Notes: generated from the sequence alone by a model not told the origin. Positions 19,448-28,183 are shown, counted from the stretch's first letter. The stretch is 64,000 nucleotides of DNA from Methylobacterium brachiatum (GCF_020523825.1 NZ_JAJALK010000011.1:156288-220287), one strand, 5' to 3'. Numbers and translations are program-made.

Positions 19448-20799
19448 CGGATCGCTCCCGCGGACCAGATCGGGGTCGGCAGCCCGTGCAGGCGGCCGGC
19501 GGCGCGGGCGAGCAGGCCAGCGCGCACGATCGTCGCCAGCGCCACCGCCAAGGCGGCCCCCAAGGTGCCGAAGAGCGGCATCAGCATCAGGCATAGGGCG
19601 CAAGCTACGATCAGCATGAAGGCGGTGATGCCGGCGCAGAGGCGCTCGCCGCCCAGCATGGTCAGGAGGTCCTCGCCCGGTCCGAACAAACTCGCCGCGA
19701 CGCTGCCGGCGACCAGCACGGCCAGGATCGGCACGCTGGACCCGAGGCCGGGGCCGAACATCGCCAGCAGCAGGGGGCTCAAGCCCACGATCGCGCTGCC
19801 GACCAGGGCCGTGGCGCCCGCGGTCAGCCGGCCCTGGCGGCGCACCAGGTCGGCGAGCAGGGGACGGTCGGCCCGGGCATGGGCGGCGCTGTAGTGCTGG
19901 AGCGTCGCCGCGCTGGCGGCGAAATGCACGAACACCACGAATTGCTGGATCCGGGTCGCGGCGAAATACAGGCCGAGCTCGGCCGGGCTCACCAGGGCGC
20001 CGAGCACGATCACGTCGACGAAGGTGAAGCCGGCATTGGCGAGATCGATCCCGGCGATCGGCAGGCTGGTGCCGAGCCAGGTCCGCCACCGGTAGCGCTG
20101 CGGCCCGGCGGGCAGATCCGCCCGCAGCCGCGCCACGAGCAGGCCGGCCTGCAGCGCGGTGGCGATGGCGGCGGCGACCAGCATGCAGGCCATCGCGACC
20201 TCGGCCCGGGGTGGCGCCCCGAGCAGCACGGCCCCGACCATGCAGGCCATCATCAGGCTCTGGCGCAGCAGGTAGGGCGGCGCGATGGCGAGCCCGACCC
20301 AGTTCTGGCTGCGCGCCACGCCTTCGAGATAATCCTGCAGGGCAAAAAGCGGCATCACGCAGAGCGCGACCGCGATCGGCGCCCGGTAGGCCGGTGCGAA
20401 CAGGCCGGGCTCCAGCCACAACAGGGCGGCGCCGAGACCGGCCACGCTGAGCGCCGCCCCACCGGTGACCAGGGCACCGGCCCGGATATAGCCGCGGGCG
20501 AGGTCGAGATCGCCCCGTGCCTGGTCGGTCGGCACGAAGCGGCAGGCGCCCTGCGACAGGCCGAGCGTCAGGGTGTGGCCGAGCATGGCGGTCCAGACCC
20601 AGACGGCAGCGAACACCCCGTAGGCGTCCCAGCCCATCAGCCGGGCGGCGAGCACCTGGGCCGCATAGGCGAAGCCGGCCGCCCCGACCCGGATGGCGAA
20701 GACGGTCAGCGCCGCCCGTGCCGGGCCGCTCCGCAAAGCGTGGAGGCGCCGGCCGGCGGCGGCGAGCTTGGTGGGGGCTGGGACGGCCGTGGCTGACAC
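19444..20799 (-). CDS. polysaccharide flippase-like membrane protein (Wzx/MVF family)
   Basis: A 451-residue integral membrane protein with about 12 to 14 hydrophobic segments in the pattern of lipopolysaccharide/exopolysaccharide flippases. Helix 1 is FAIRVGAAGFAYAAQVLAAR, and the conserved first-loop pattern is LMGWDAYGVFAAVW. It would flip lipid-linked glycan units across the inner membrane. The start is GTG 20797-20799. It is coupled by a GTGA overlap to the downstream FemAB/GNAT-like gene. No glycosyltransferase or polymerase lies beside it, so the substrate is unknown. Confidence 0.82.
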   Translation of the reverse strand: MSATAVPAPTKLAAAGRRLHALRSGPARAALTVFAIRVGAAGFAYAAQVLAARLMGWDAYGVFAAVWVWTAMLGHTLTLGLSQGACRFVPTDQARGDLDLARGYIRAGALVTGGAALSVAGLGAALLWLEPGLFAPAYRAPIAVALCVMPLFALQDYLEGVARSQNWVGLAIAPPYLLRQSLMMACMVGAVLLGAPPRAEVAMACMLVAAAIATALQAGLLVARLRADLPAGPQRYRWRTWLGTSLPIAGIDLANAGFTFVDVIVLGALVSPAELGLYFAATRIQQFVVFVHFAASAATLQHYSAAHARADRPLLADLVRRQGRLTAGATALVGSAIVGLSPLLLAMFGPGLGSSVPILAVLVAGSVAASLFGPGEDLLTMLGGERLCAGITAFMLIVACALCLMLMPLFGTLGAALAVALATIVRAGLLARAAGRLHGLPTPIWSAGAIR

Positions 20800-20956
20800 T
20801 ACGCGCTCCGCGCCGGGCTCGGAGCATCATCCCGAAAGGCGGCCGCCGGATCGGAAACAGACGATGTCCCGTCAAACCCGCTGGAGCATCGTCCGAGATC
20901 CAATATCCGGGGCGATAGTCCAGTGATCGTGGGTGAGCGATCGCGGGTTTCCGGGT

Positions 20957-21802
20957 CTAGCCCGGGGCGCGTTGCGGCTCGGTTAAAGGCGGCGCGCCCG
21001 GGGCGGCCTTCGGGTCCGGAGCCGGGTCGGTGCGCATCAGCGAGGTGGCGATGGTCAGCGCCACGTGCTCGGCCATGCAGCGCAGGCCGAGATCGTTGAG
21101 CCGGAACTGGCGGCCGAGCATGTGGCCTTCGCTCTTGTCGCTGCGGCTCGACAGGTAATGCAGGGCCTCGTAGCGGCGCACCAGCGGCACCTGCTGCTGG
21201 GCCGCCACGGTGCGGACCGCCTCGACGATCCGGTTGTAATCGACGTCGGCGGCCATGCTGGCGGTGTAGATCGGGTCGACCAGAACCACGTCGATCCCGT
21301 GCGAGCGGATCCAGGCCACGGCCTCGCTGAGCGCGCTCGCGAAGGCGTCGGCATCGACCCGGGCGATGGCATCGTGGGTGCCGACCTGCCAGACCACGAG
21401 ATCGGGCTCGGCCTCCGCCACCATGGTGCGCAGGCGCTCGGCCGCCCCGGAGGCGATCTCCCCCGGCAGGCCGCGATGGTCGATCGATACGTCGGTCTTC
21501 GGCAGCGCCCGTTCCAGGGCGGCTTCGAGCTTGGCCGGGTAAGAGGCCGAGGCGCCCGGCGCGGCGCTGCCGCCGATCGCCAGGATCCTGAGCGGACGGT
21601 TCTCGCCGAGCGCGGTCCGGACCGCGCCCAGCTTGGCCATGGTGTAGAGCTGAGCGCCCGGGACCCGGCATTCCTGCGACAGGCCGGGCTGGTCACCGGC
21701 GCCCGTGTCGGCCGGTTGCTCCGCAGCCGCCCCCGGCACCGATGCCCCCAGGATCAGCGCGGCCAGCGCCCAGCGGGGCACGGGGACGCGCGCACGCCTC
21801 AC
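20957..21802 (-). CDS. secreted SGNH/GDSL-type hydrolase
   Basis: A 281-residue protein with a signal peptide (MRRARVPVPRWALAALILGA, cleavage likely near AAAEQ). An SGNH-like esterase domain follows. LRILAIGGSAAPGAS carries the block I region with Ser in place of the usual GDS, VVWQVGTHDAIARVDADAF is the block III-like region, and the late LNDLGLRCMAEH is block V-like with D and H. Its GTG start overlaps the OpgC stop as GTGA. It likely adds or removes acyl groups on a periplasmic glycan together with OpgC; that is inference from the coupling. Confidence 0.78.
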   Translation of the reverse strand: MRRARVPVPRWALAALILGASVPGAAAEQPADTGAGDQPGLSQECRVPGAQLYTMAKLGAVRTALGENRPLRILAIGGSAAPGASASYPAKLEAALERALPKTDVSIDHRGLPGEIASGAAERLRTMVAEAEPDLVVWQVGTHDAIARVDADAFASALSEAVAWIRSHGIDVVLVDPIYTASMAADVDYNRIVEAVRTVAAQQQVPLVRRYEALHYLSSRSDKSEGHMLGRQFRLNDLGLRCMAEHVALTIATSLMRTDPAPDPKAAPGAPPLTEPQRAPG

Positions 21803-22896
21803 GACCGGGCCCGGGACGACTTGGTGCGGCTGCGCCATTCGACGAACCATGCGGTGAACCCCAGACCGACCAGGCCGCTTCCGGCGACCAGCATATCGAC
21901 CAGCACGCCGCCGCCGGTCTGGAAACGCACGAGCTGCCCGATCAGGCTCAGGATCGAGCCCATGGAGAAGACCGCCAGGGAGTTCCGGCCCAGCTGACTC
22001 AGATAGCGCCCGACCCCCCCGATTCGGGGAGCCAGAAATGCGTAGAGCGGCGCGAAGGCGAGCAATACCCCCAGGAAATGAAGAAGCCGCGCCGGTGTCA
22101 GGTAGGTCTTCTCGAACGTGAACAGCAACCGCGGCTCGGGCACCATCAGCGGATCCGGCCGGAGTCCCGTCACGGCGAGCGCGATGCCCAGGATGACGAT
22201 GACCACGCCGGCCGGAATCAGGCGTCGCGACCAGCGGCGCAGGGTATCGGAGCGCAGGTTCCAGCCCTGGAGCACGAAGCCCAGCACCAGCAGAACCTGC
22301 CAGCAGAACGGATCGAAGAACCAATCCCCCTCCCCGGGCCAGGACGGGACGTTCCACTCGAAGACGAGGCTGGCGAGATAGATCGCCCCCGACAGCGCCA
22401 GGGCCGCGATCAGGCTGACACGGCCGACCAGCACGAAGATCGGGGCGATGCCGATCAGCACCACGTAGAGCGGCAGGATGTTGAAGAACCCGAGCTGGTA
22501 GGTCATCAGCGCCATGCCGCAGACCGACTGGATCGGGTCCGCGAAGAAGCCGCCGGCATTGTGCCATTCGAGGATCAGCGGGTTGTCGAGCAGCAGCGCC
22601 GACCCGGCGATGAGCGCCAGCGCCAGCAGCATCACGGTGAGCTGCGCCCGGTAGACCTCGACGGTGCGGGCGAGCAGCCGGACCACGCTCTGGCCGGCCG
22701 GCTCCGGGGTCCCGTCGCGCCGGCGCGTGGCGATGCCGATCGACCAGCCCGCCAGGAACACGAACAGCTCGGCGGCATCCGAGATGCCGTATTGCGAGAA
22801 GGTGTAGCGCTCGAAGGTGTTGCCCGGGATGTGGTTGACGAAAATCGTCACGAGGGCGAAGCCGCGCCAGAAGTCGATCGCGTTGGGGTCCCGCAT
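21799..22896 (-). CDS. opgC: OpgC-family membrane acyltransferase
   Basis: A 365-residue membrane protein with about 10 hydrophobic segments. It matches the OpgC family, which transfers succinyl groups to osmoregulated periplasmic glucans. The family N-terminus RDPNAIDFWRGFALVTIFVNHIPGN and the ELFVFLAGWSIGIA segment are recognisable. ATG 22894-22896 is chosen at that motif; 29 codons of open frame upstream have no similarity. No opgG/opgH genes are visible, so the acceptor could be another envelope glycan. It is coupled to the SGNH hydrolase. Confidence 0.88.
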   Translation of the reverse strand: MRDPNAIDFWRGFALVTIFVNHIPGNTFERYTFSQYGISDAAELFVFLAGWSIGIATRRRDGTPEPAGQSVVRLLARTVEVYRAQLTVMLLALALIAGSALLLDNPLILEWHNAGGFFADPIQSVCGMALMTYQLGFFNILPLYVVLIGIAPIFVLVGRVSLIAALALSGAIYLASLVFEWNVPSWPGEGDWFFDPFCWQVLLVLGFVLQGWNLRSDTLRRWSRRLIPAGVVIVILGIALAVTGLRPDPLMVPEPRLLFTFEKTYLTPARLLHFLGVLLAFAPLYAFLAPRIGGVGRYLSQLGRNSLAVFSMGSILSLIGQLVRFQTGGGVLVDMLVAGSGLVGLGFTAWFVEWRSRTKSSRARS

Positions 22897-23056
22897 CGTC
22901 GCGGCGGCTCCGGGGTTTCGACACTGGATCGGGGGATGCGCGCCCCTGATACGGCGCCGGGCCCGGTCTGCAAAGGCGAACAAACGGGGAGTTCGCCCGG
23001 GGGCGCGAACCGGGTGGTCACGCTCGCGTTAGGTCCGGGCAAGGAGATCCGGACAG

Positions 23057-23323
23057 ATGACCCGCACCATGACGATCCTCGGCCTCTCGGCCCTGCTGCC
23101 GATGCTGGCCGCGACGGCCGCCACGGCGCAGTCCCAGACCGGAACCGGCGGCGGACCGACATCGACGGTGACGGCGCCGCACACCTCTCCCGTCGGCCGC
23201 ACGATGCCGCCCGCCTCCGGCGCCGGCGCCGCCACCCCGAACGATCGGCGCGACCGCACCCAGCAGCAGATCCAGGACGACAAGATCTCTCAGGGCATCT
23301 GCATCGGCTGCAGCCCGAAATAG
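23057..23323 (+). CDS. small secreted hypothetical protein with C-terminal CxxC
   Basis: An 88-residue protein with a signal peptide (MTRTMTILGLSALLPMLAAT, cleavage likely after ATAQ). A Gly/Thr/Pro-rich low-complexity mature region follows, and the tail GICIGCSPK has two cysteines spaced CxxC. A GGAG ribosome site lies at 23043, about 10 bases before ATG 23057. It is probably periplasmic; the cysteine pair might bind metal or form a disulfide. No family recognised. Confidence 0.75.
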   Translation: MTRTMTILGLSALLPMLAATAATAQSQTGTGGGPTSTVTAPHTSPVGRTMPPASGAGAATPNDRRDRTQQQIQDDKISQGICIGCSPK

Positions 23324-23378
23324 GGTTTTGCGGTCTCGCGCCCTCCGCGACGGTCCGCTGCAACAATTTCCCACCCGT

Positions 23379-23492
23379 CACCTCATCCTGAGGTGCCGGA
23401 GCGCAGCGGAGGCCTCGAAGGAGGCCTCCAGCCCGCCGCGCGATCCCTGGAGGGCTCCTTCGAGGCGGCTGCGCCGCTCCTTGGGATGAGGG
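23379..23492. repeat. REP-like intergenic inverted repeat
   Basis: Imperfect long inverted repeat: CCTCATCC at 23381-23388 pairs with GGATGAGG at 23484-23491. Internal arms of the type CCGGAGCGCAGCGGA/GGCTGCGCCGCTCC and TCGAAGGAGG/CTCCTTCGA also pair. Elements starting with CCTCATCCTGAGG are widespread between genes in Rhizobiales. It sits beyond the rmlA stop and might act as a transcription or mRNA boundary. Confidence 0.75.
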
Positions 23493-23556
23493 GAGATTTG
23501 GAGGTCCGTCGAGCGAACACGCCGTTCGATCGCAATGACCCCGTCAGGAGTACAGC

Positions 23557-24447
23557 CTACCGCAGCGCGAGCTCGTCCTCGCTCTCGCGGGCGAGGCGGA
23601 GCAGGTTCTGGCCGTAATTGGTCTTGGCGAACATCTCGCCGCGGGCGATGAGCTGGTCGCGGGTGATGAAGTTCTGCAGGAAGGCGATCTCCTCCAGGCA
23701 GGCCACCTGGAGACCCTGGCGGTTCTGCAGGGTGCGGACGAACTCGCTCGCCTCCAGCAGGCTGTCATGGGTCCCGGTGTCGAGCCAGGCATAGCCGCGC
23801 GACATCCGCTCGACGTAGAGCTGGCCGCGCTCGAGATAGGCCTCGTTGACGCTGGTGATCTCCAGCTCGCCCCGGGCCGAGGGCTTCACCGCGGCGGCGA
23901 TGTCGAGCACTTGGTTGTCGTAGAAGTACAGCCCGGTCACCGCCCAGGTCGATTCCGGCTTCTGCGGCTTCTCGACGATTTTGGTCGGGCGCCCGGTCTT
24001 GTCGAGATTGACCACGCCGTAGGCCTGCGGGTTGTCGACGTGGTAGGCGAACACCGTCGCGCCGGCCTTGCGGGCGCGCGCCTGGTTCAACAGCTCGCGC
24101 ATGCCGGCGCCGAAGAACAGGTTGTCGCCGAGGATCAGCGCCACGTCGTCGGTGCCGACGAAGTCGCGCCCGATCACGAAGGCCTGGGCGAGGCCCTCCG
24201 GCCGCGGCTGCACCGCGTAGGTGAAGTTCAGGCCGAACTGCTCGCCGGTGCCGAACAGGCGCTTGTAATTGTCGAGGTGCTCCGGCGAGGAGATGATCAG
24301 GATCTCGCGGATGCCGGCGAGCATCAGCACCGAGATCGGGTAGTAGATCATCGGCTTGTCGTAGACCGGCAGCAGCTGCTTGTTGATCGACAGCGTGGCC
24401 GGATGCAGGCGCGTGCCGGATCCGCCGGCCAGAACGATGCCCTTCAT
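23557..24447 (-). CDS. rmlA: glucose-1-phosphate thymidylyltransferase
   Basis: RmlA (RfbA) makes dTDP-glucose from glucose-1-phosphate and dTTP, the first step to dTDP-L-rhamnose. The 296-residue protein begins MKGIVLAGGSGTRLHPATL, the nucleotide-binding G-rich loop, followed by KQLLPVYDKPMIYYP and the metal-binding LILGDNLFFG. The C-terminal AWLDTGTHDSLLEAS is typical. ATG overlaps the rmlD stop (ATGA), making it the last gene of rmlB-rmlD-rmlA. Confidence 0.97.
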   Translation of the reverse strand: MKGIVLAGGSGTRLHPATLSINKQLLPVYDKPMIYYPISVLMLAGIREILIISSPEHLDNYKRLFGTGEQFGLNFTYAVQPRPEGLAQAFVIGRDFVGTDDVALILGDNLFFGAGMRELLNQARARKAGATVFAYHVDNPQAYGVVNLDKTGRPTKIVEKPQKPESTWAVTGLYFYDNQVLDIAAAVKPSARGELEITSVNEAYLERGQLYVERMSRGYAWLDTGTHDSLLEASEFVRTLQNRQGLQVACLEEIAFLQNFITRDQLIARGEMFAKTNYGQNLLRLARESEDELALR

Positions 24448-25349
24448 GGCTTAGAAGCTCCCTCTCGAACCGGCCCCACGAGCCGGTCCAGGATGTCGTC
24501 GAGCGCCGCCTGCCAGGGCCGGGGCGTCATGCCGTAGGCCGCCGTCAGGCTGTCGGTGGACAGGCGCGAATTGGCCGGCCGCCGGGCCGGGGTCGGGTAG
24601 GCGGAGGTCGGGATGCCGGTGACCGGGATCGACCGGCCGCCGCGTTTGGCGGATCCCGCCACGATCGCCTCGGCGAAGCCGTGCCAGGTTGTGGCGCCGG
24701 CATTCACATAATGGAACGTCCCGGTGGGCGCGTCCGGATCCTCGGCCAGGCGCCGGGCGATCGTCGCCAGGGCGGCGGCGAGGTCGGCGGCGGAGGTCGG
24801 GCAGCCGTGCTGGTCGTTCACCACCGTCAGGGCGTCGCGCTCGCCGGCGAGCCGCAGCATCGTCTTGACGAAGTTGCCCCGGTGCGGGCTCACCACCCAG
24901 GCGGTGCGCACGATCGCGTGGCGCGGGTTGGCACTGCGCACGGCGAGCTCGCCCGCGGCCTTGCTGGCGCCGTAGACGCTCTGCGGGTCGATCGGCGCGT
25001 CCGGCGCGTAGGCGCCGTCCGGCTTGGTGCCGGCGAAGACGTAGTCGGTCGAGACGTGCACGAGCGGGATCGCCTTGGCGGCCGTTGCGGCCGCCAGGAT
25101 CGCCGGGGCGAGCGCGTTGAGGCGCCAGGCCTCGACCACGTCGGACTCGGCCTTATCGACGGCGGTGTAGGCGGCGGTGTTGATCACCGCCCGGTAGGCG
25201 CGCGCCTCCAGGGTCCGGGCGACGGCGCCCGCATCGGTGATGTCGAGCTCCGACCGGGTCGGCGCGTGCACCGACACGCCGGCCGGCCAGGCCAGGGCCT
25301 GCAGCTCGGTGCCGACCTGGCCGGCGCCGCCGAGGACCAGGATGTCCAT
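24444..25349 (-). CDS. rmlD: dTDP-4-dehydrorhamnose reductase
   Basis: RmlD reduces dTDP-4-keto-L-rhamnose to dTDP-L-rhamnose with NAD(P)H. From ATG 25347-25349 it has 301 residues. The Rossmann loop is LVLGGAGQVGTEL, then NTAAYTAVDKAE, STDYVFAG and the short-chain dehydrogenase YGASKAAGE tyrosine-lysine pair. Its start overlaps the rmlB stop as TGATG and its stop overlaps the rmlA start. The open frame running far upstream is a shadow over rmlB and rmlC. Confidence 0.96.
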   Translation of the reverse strand: MDILVLGGAGQVGTELQALAWPAGVSVHAPTRSELDITDAGAVARTLEARAYRAVINTAAYTAVDKAESDVVEAWRLNALAPAILAAATAAKAIPLVHVSTDYVFAGTKPDGAYAPDAPIDPQSVYGASKAAGELAVRSANPRHAIVRTAWVVSPHRGNFVKTMLRLAGERDALTVVNDQHGCPTSAADLAAALATIARRLAEDPDAPTGTFHYVNAGATTWHGFAEAIVAGSAKRGGRSIPVTGIPTSAYPTPARRPANSRLSTDSLTAAYGMTPRPWQAALDDILDRLVGPVREGASKP

Positions 25350-26398
25350 CAGCGGGTCAGCCCCAGGCGCTCGCCCGTGTAGCGGCCCTCGCGGATTGGG
25401 CGCCACCAGCTCTCGTTGTCGAGATACCAGGCCACGGTCTCCTCCAGGGCCTGCTCGAAGGTCTTCTGCGGCCGCCAGCCGAGCTCGGTCTCGGCCTTGG
25501 TGCAGTCGATGGCGTAGCGCCGGTCGTGGCCCGGCCGGTCGGTGACGAAGCTGATCAGCTGCTCGTGCGGGCCGTTCTCGGGCCGCAGCCGGTCGAAGGC
25601 CGCGCAGAGCGCCTTTACCACCGCGAGGTTGTTGCGCACCGCCCGGCCGCCGAGCAGGTAGGTGTTGCCGATGCGGCCGCGCTCCAGCACGGCGACCAGG
25701 CCCTTGGCGTGGTCCTCGACATGGATCCAGTCGCGCTCGTTCAGCCCGTCGCCGTAGACCGGCAGCTTCTTGCCCTCGAGGGCGTTGAGGATCATTAGCG
25801 GGATCAGCTTCTCCGGGAAGTGCCGCGGCCCGTAATTGTTCGAGCAATTGGTCACCAGCACCGGCAGCCCGTAGGTCTCGTGCCAGGCGCGCGCCAGGTG
25901 GTCGGAAGCCGCCTTCGAGGCCGAGTAGGGCGAGCGCGGGTCGTAGCGGCTGTCCTCGGTGAAGAACGCATCCGGGGGCAGCGAGCCGTAGACCTCGTCG
26001 GTGGAGACGTGCAGGAACCGGAAGGTCGTCTTCTCCGCCTCCGGCAGGGCCTCGTAATAACCCCGGGCCCCGTCCAGCATGGTCTGGGTGCCGATGACGT
26101 TGGTGCGCACGAAGGCGCCCGGATCGGTGATCGAGCGGTCGACATGGCTCTCGGCGGCCAGGTGCATCACCGCCTGCGGCTTGAAGTCGGCGATGGCGGC
26201 CTGCACGGCGGCGCGGTCGCAGATATCGGCCTCGACAAGGCGGTGGCGCGGGTTGTCGGCCAGCGACGCCAGGGAGATCGGGTTGGCCGCATAGGTCATC
26301 GCGTCGAGGGTGCAGACCTCGTGGCCGAGATCGTTGACGAGATGCAGCACCAGCGCCGAGCCGATGAAGCCGCAGCCTCCGGTCACGAGAATGCGCAT
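25349..26398 (-). CDS. rmlB: dTDP-glucose 4,6-dehydratase
   Basis: RmlB converts dTDP-glucose to dTDP-4-keto-6-deoxyglucose using tightly bound NAD. The 349-residue protein has the dinucleotide loop VTGGCGFIGSALV (Cys where most have Ala), HLAAESHVDRSI, the catalytic STDEVYGSL segment and the YSASKAASDH active-site pair. NNYGPRHFPEKLIPL and DRPGHDRRYAID are also family signatures. It leads the rmlBDA run; a palindrome at 26435-26448 lies just upstream. Confidence 0.97.
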   Translation of the reverse strand: MRILVTGGCGFIGSALVLHLVNDLGHEVCTLDAMTYAANPISLASLADNPRHRLVEADICDRAAVQAAIADFKPQAVMHLAAESHVDRSITDPGAFVRTNVIGTQTMLDGARGYYEALPEAEKTTFRFLHVSTDEVYGSLPPDAFFTEDSRYDPRSPYSASKAASDHLARAWHETYGLPVLVTNCSNNYGPRHFPEKLIPLMILNALEGKKLPVYGDGLNERDWIHVEDHAKGLVAVLERGRIGNTYLLGGRAVRNNLAVVKALCAAFDRLRPENGPHEQLISFVTDRPGHDRRYAIDCTKAETELGWRPQKTFEQALEETVAWYLDNESWWRPIREGRYTGERLGLTR

Positions 26399-26434
26399 GG
26401 CGGGTCCCCTTCGGATCGATCGCGGATGAAAATG

Positions 26435-26448
26435 AGCTGCCGGCAGCT
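26435..26448. repeat. 14-base perfect palindrome upstream of rmlB
   Basis: AGCTGCCGGCAGCT, self-complementary over all 14 bases, 37 bases before the rmlB start in the 108-base gap after rmlC. Possible operator for the rmlBDA run; no regulator can be named. Confidence 0.4.
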
Positions 26449-26478
26449 AAAGACCGCCCGGCGTGACGAAAATACGGC

Positions 26479-26497
26479 CCGGCCGTGGGGCGGCCGG
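26479..26497 (-). terminator. possible terminator after rmlC
   Basis: On the minus strand, CCGGCCG, a five-base loop and CGGCCGG form a G/C-rich hairpin 10 bases beyond the rmlC stop, followed by GCCGTATTTTC. The T-run is short and offset, so termination strength is doubtful. If real, rmlB has its own promoter. Confidence 0.35.
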
Positions 26498-26506
26498 AAA
26501 CGCCGT

Positions 26507-27058
26507 TCAGAACACCTGGCCGAGGTCGGCGAGCTTCGGCGCGCGGCGGTCCTTGTCGGACAGGATCGCGGCGGCACCGGAGACCGGCCACGGGATCCCG
26601 ATCTCGGGATCGTCCCAGGCCAGCGCCCGGTCGTGCTCGGGGCTGTAATAGGCGTCGACCTTGTAGGCGACCATGACGTCGGGGGTCAGGGTACAGAAGC
26701 CGTGGGCGAAGCCGTGCGGGATGTAGAGCTGCTCGCCGTTCTCGGCGTCCAGCGTCACGGCGACGAACTTGCCGAAGGTCGGCGAGGCGCTGCGAATGTC
26801 CACCGCCACGTCGAGGATCGCGCCCTGGAGCACCCGGATCAGCTTGGCCTGCGCCTGCGGGGCGATCTGGAAGTGCAGCCCGCGGATCGTGCCCTGCGGG
26901 GCCGAGAAGGACTGGTTGTCCTGCACGAACGGCGTGGTGATCCCGGCCTTTTCCATCGCGTCGACCCGGAACGTCTCCGAGAACCAGCCGCGGCTGTCGC
27001 CGAAGCGCTTGGGCTTGATGCGCTTGACGTCCGGAATCTCGGTCTCGATCACGTCCAT
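26507..27058 (-). CDS. rmlC: dTDP-4-dehydrorhamnose 3,5-epimerase
   Basis: RmlC epimerises C3 and C5 of dTDP-4-keto-6-deoxyglucose. From ATG 27056-27058 it is 183 residues, the usual length. Motifs are RFGDSRGWFSETF, QDNQSFSAPQGTIRGLHFQ with the catalytic histidine, GAILDVAVDIR and IPHGFAHGFCTLT. An open frame upstream (to about 27184) has no similarity and the internal ATG is preferred. It completes the four-enzyme rhamnose pathway with rmlB, rmlD and rmlA downstream. Confidence 0.96.
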   Translation of the reverse strand: MDVIETEIPDVKRIKPKRFGDSRGWFSETFRVDAMEKAGITTPFVQDNQSFSAPQGTIRGLHFQIAPQAQAKLIRVLQGAILDVAVDIRSASPTFGKFVAVTLDAENGEQLYIPHGFAHGFCTLTPDVMVAYKVDAYYSPEHDRALAWDDPEIGIPWPVSGAAAILSDKDRRAPKLADLGQVF

Positions 27059-27270
27059 GCCAGCGCGTCCCTCCCCGCGGATGCCGTCGGCCAGCCCCGC
27101 GGACATCTCCGCCTCGGTCGTCCCGGGCATCGCGCCCGCCGCGCCGAGAACAACCTCGATGATCGACCCGCGACTTCCGGTCATTCGCCGGCCGTGTCAA
27201 GGCGTGTTGCCTGCGGGGATGTTCGCCCGCGCGGTTTTCGCCAGGGCTGGTCTTGCGTTATCGGGTGCCG

Positions 27271-28176
27271 ATGACGGGCGGATCGGTCGAGTCCCTGCTG
27301 CGCGACCACATCGCCGACCCGGCCTGTGCCTGGAGCCTCGGCGCCTACGGGGCGGTGGCGGCCTTCGCGCGGGATCCGGCCGAGCCCGTGGCGATCCGCG
27401 AGGACGGCCGGACCGGGCTTGCGACCCCGCGGGGCGCGATCGCGCTCACCGCGTCACCGGACCTGGTGCCGTTCGCCTACGAGACCGGTTTCACCGGCGG
27501 CTGGAGCCAGGCGGTCGCCCTGTGCCTGCCCGAGGCGGATTGCACCATGAGCCGGCGCGCGGTGCTGACGGAGCTCGGGCCCGACGCGGCGGCCGCGCGG
27601 GTGCAGGATCGCGGGGCGATCCTGTTCGATCTCGGCCTCGGGCTTCGGGCGGTCGATGCCTGCCTGCGCGTGGCCGATCCCGGCTTGATCGATGTCCTGC
27701 GGGCCGCCGCCGGCCGGCCGGTCTTCGCGCCCGGCAACCCGATCGGGCCGATGCTCGTGGCGGCGAGCCCGCACCGGGTGTTCCTGGTCCGGTTCGGCCG
27801 GATCGAGGTCTACACGCCGATCCTGCCGGCCGGCGGCGCGAGCGCCCCCGGGCCGCACAGCCACATCCTGCCCAAACTCCTGCGGCTCGGTCGGACCCAT
27901 GCGGCGACCGCGCCGATCCCACCCGGCCTCGTGCCTTGCGCAGCGCTCCATCCGGCGCATCCCGCCAAGGACGCGGCCGACCGCCGGGCCGGCTTCGATG
28001 CCGCCCGCCATCTCGCCTTCGGGCGCCTGCTCGACGCCTGGGGCGACCCGGCCCTCACGGCGCTTCGACGGACTGTGCTGGATGGCGATGAACCCGATCC
28101 CACGCTGGTGAACGGTCGCTTCGCCCGCTCGGCGATCCGGGCGGCGCGGGCGCAGGTTTTGGCGATGCGTGGCTGA
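27271..28176 (+). CDS. conserved-looking hypothetical protein
   Basis: A 301-residue soluble protein without signal peptide or membrane segments. It looks like a compact alpha/beta protein (SLLRDHIADPACAWSLGAYGAVAAF at the start, HSHILPKLLRLGRTHAATAP in the second half). Third-position GC is high, and the gene diverges from rmlC with no competing frame. I do not recognise the family; no catalytic motif stands out. TTG 27253 is an alternative start six codons upstream. Confidence 0.75.
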   Translation: MTGGSVESLLRDHIADPACAWSLGAYGAVAAFARDPAEPVAIREDGRTGLATPRGAIALTASPDLVPFAYETGFTGGWSQAVALCLPEADCTMSRRAVLTELGPDAAAARVQDRGAILFDLGLGLRAVDACLRVADPGLIDVLRAAAGRPVFAPGNPIGPMLVAASPHRVFLVRFGRIEVYTPILPAGGASAPGPHSHILPKLLRLGRTHAATAPIPPGLVPCAALHPAHPAKDAADRRAGFDAARHLAFGRLLDAWGDPALTALRRTVLDGDEPDPTLVNGRFARSAIRAARAQVLAMRG

Positions 28177-28183
28177 GCGCCAC

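Noticed and set aside
18305..20875. A single 856-residue minus-strand protein
   Set aside because: The first half is a shadow of the flippase frame. The true gene starts at the GTG at 19447, overlapping the flippase stop.
20957..22924. A single 655-residue minus-strand protein fusing an N-terminal region to the SGNH domain
   Set aside because: The upstream part is a shadow of opgC; a signal peptide starts at GTG 21802 in a GTGA overlap.
24444..27200. A 918-residue fusion ending in RmlD
   Set aside because: Only the last 301 residues have the RmlD fold; the rest overlaps rmlB and rmlC out of frame.
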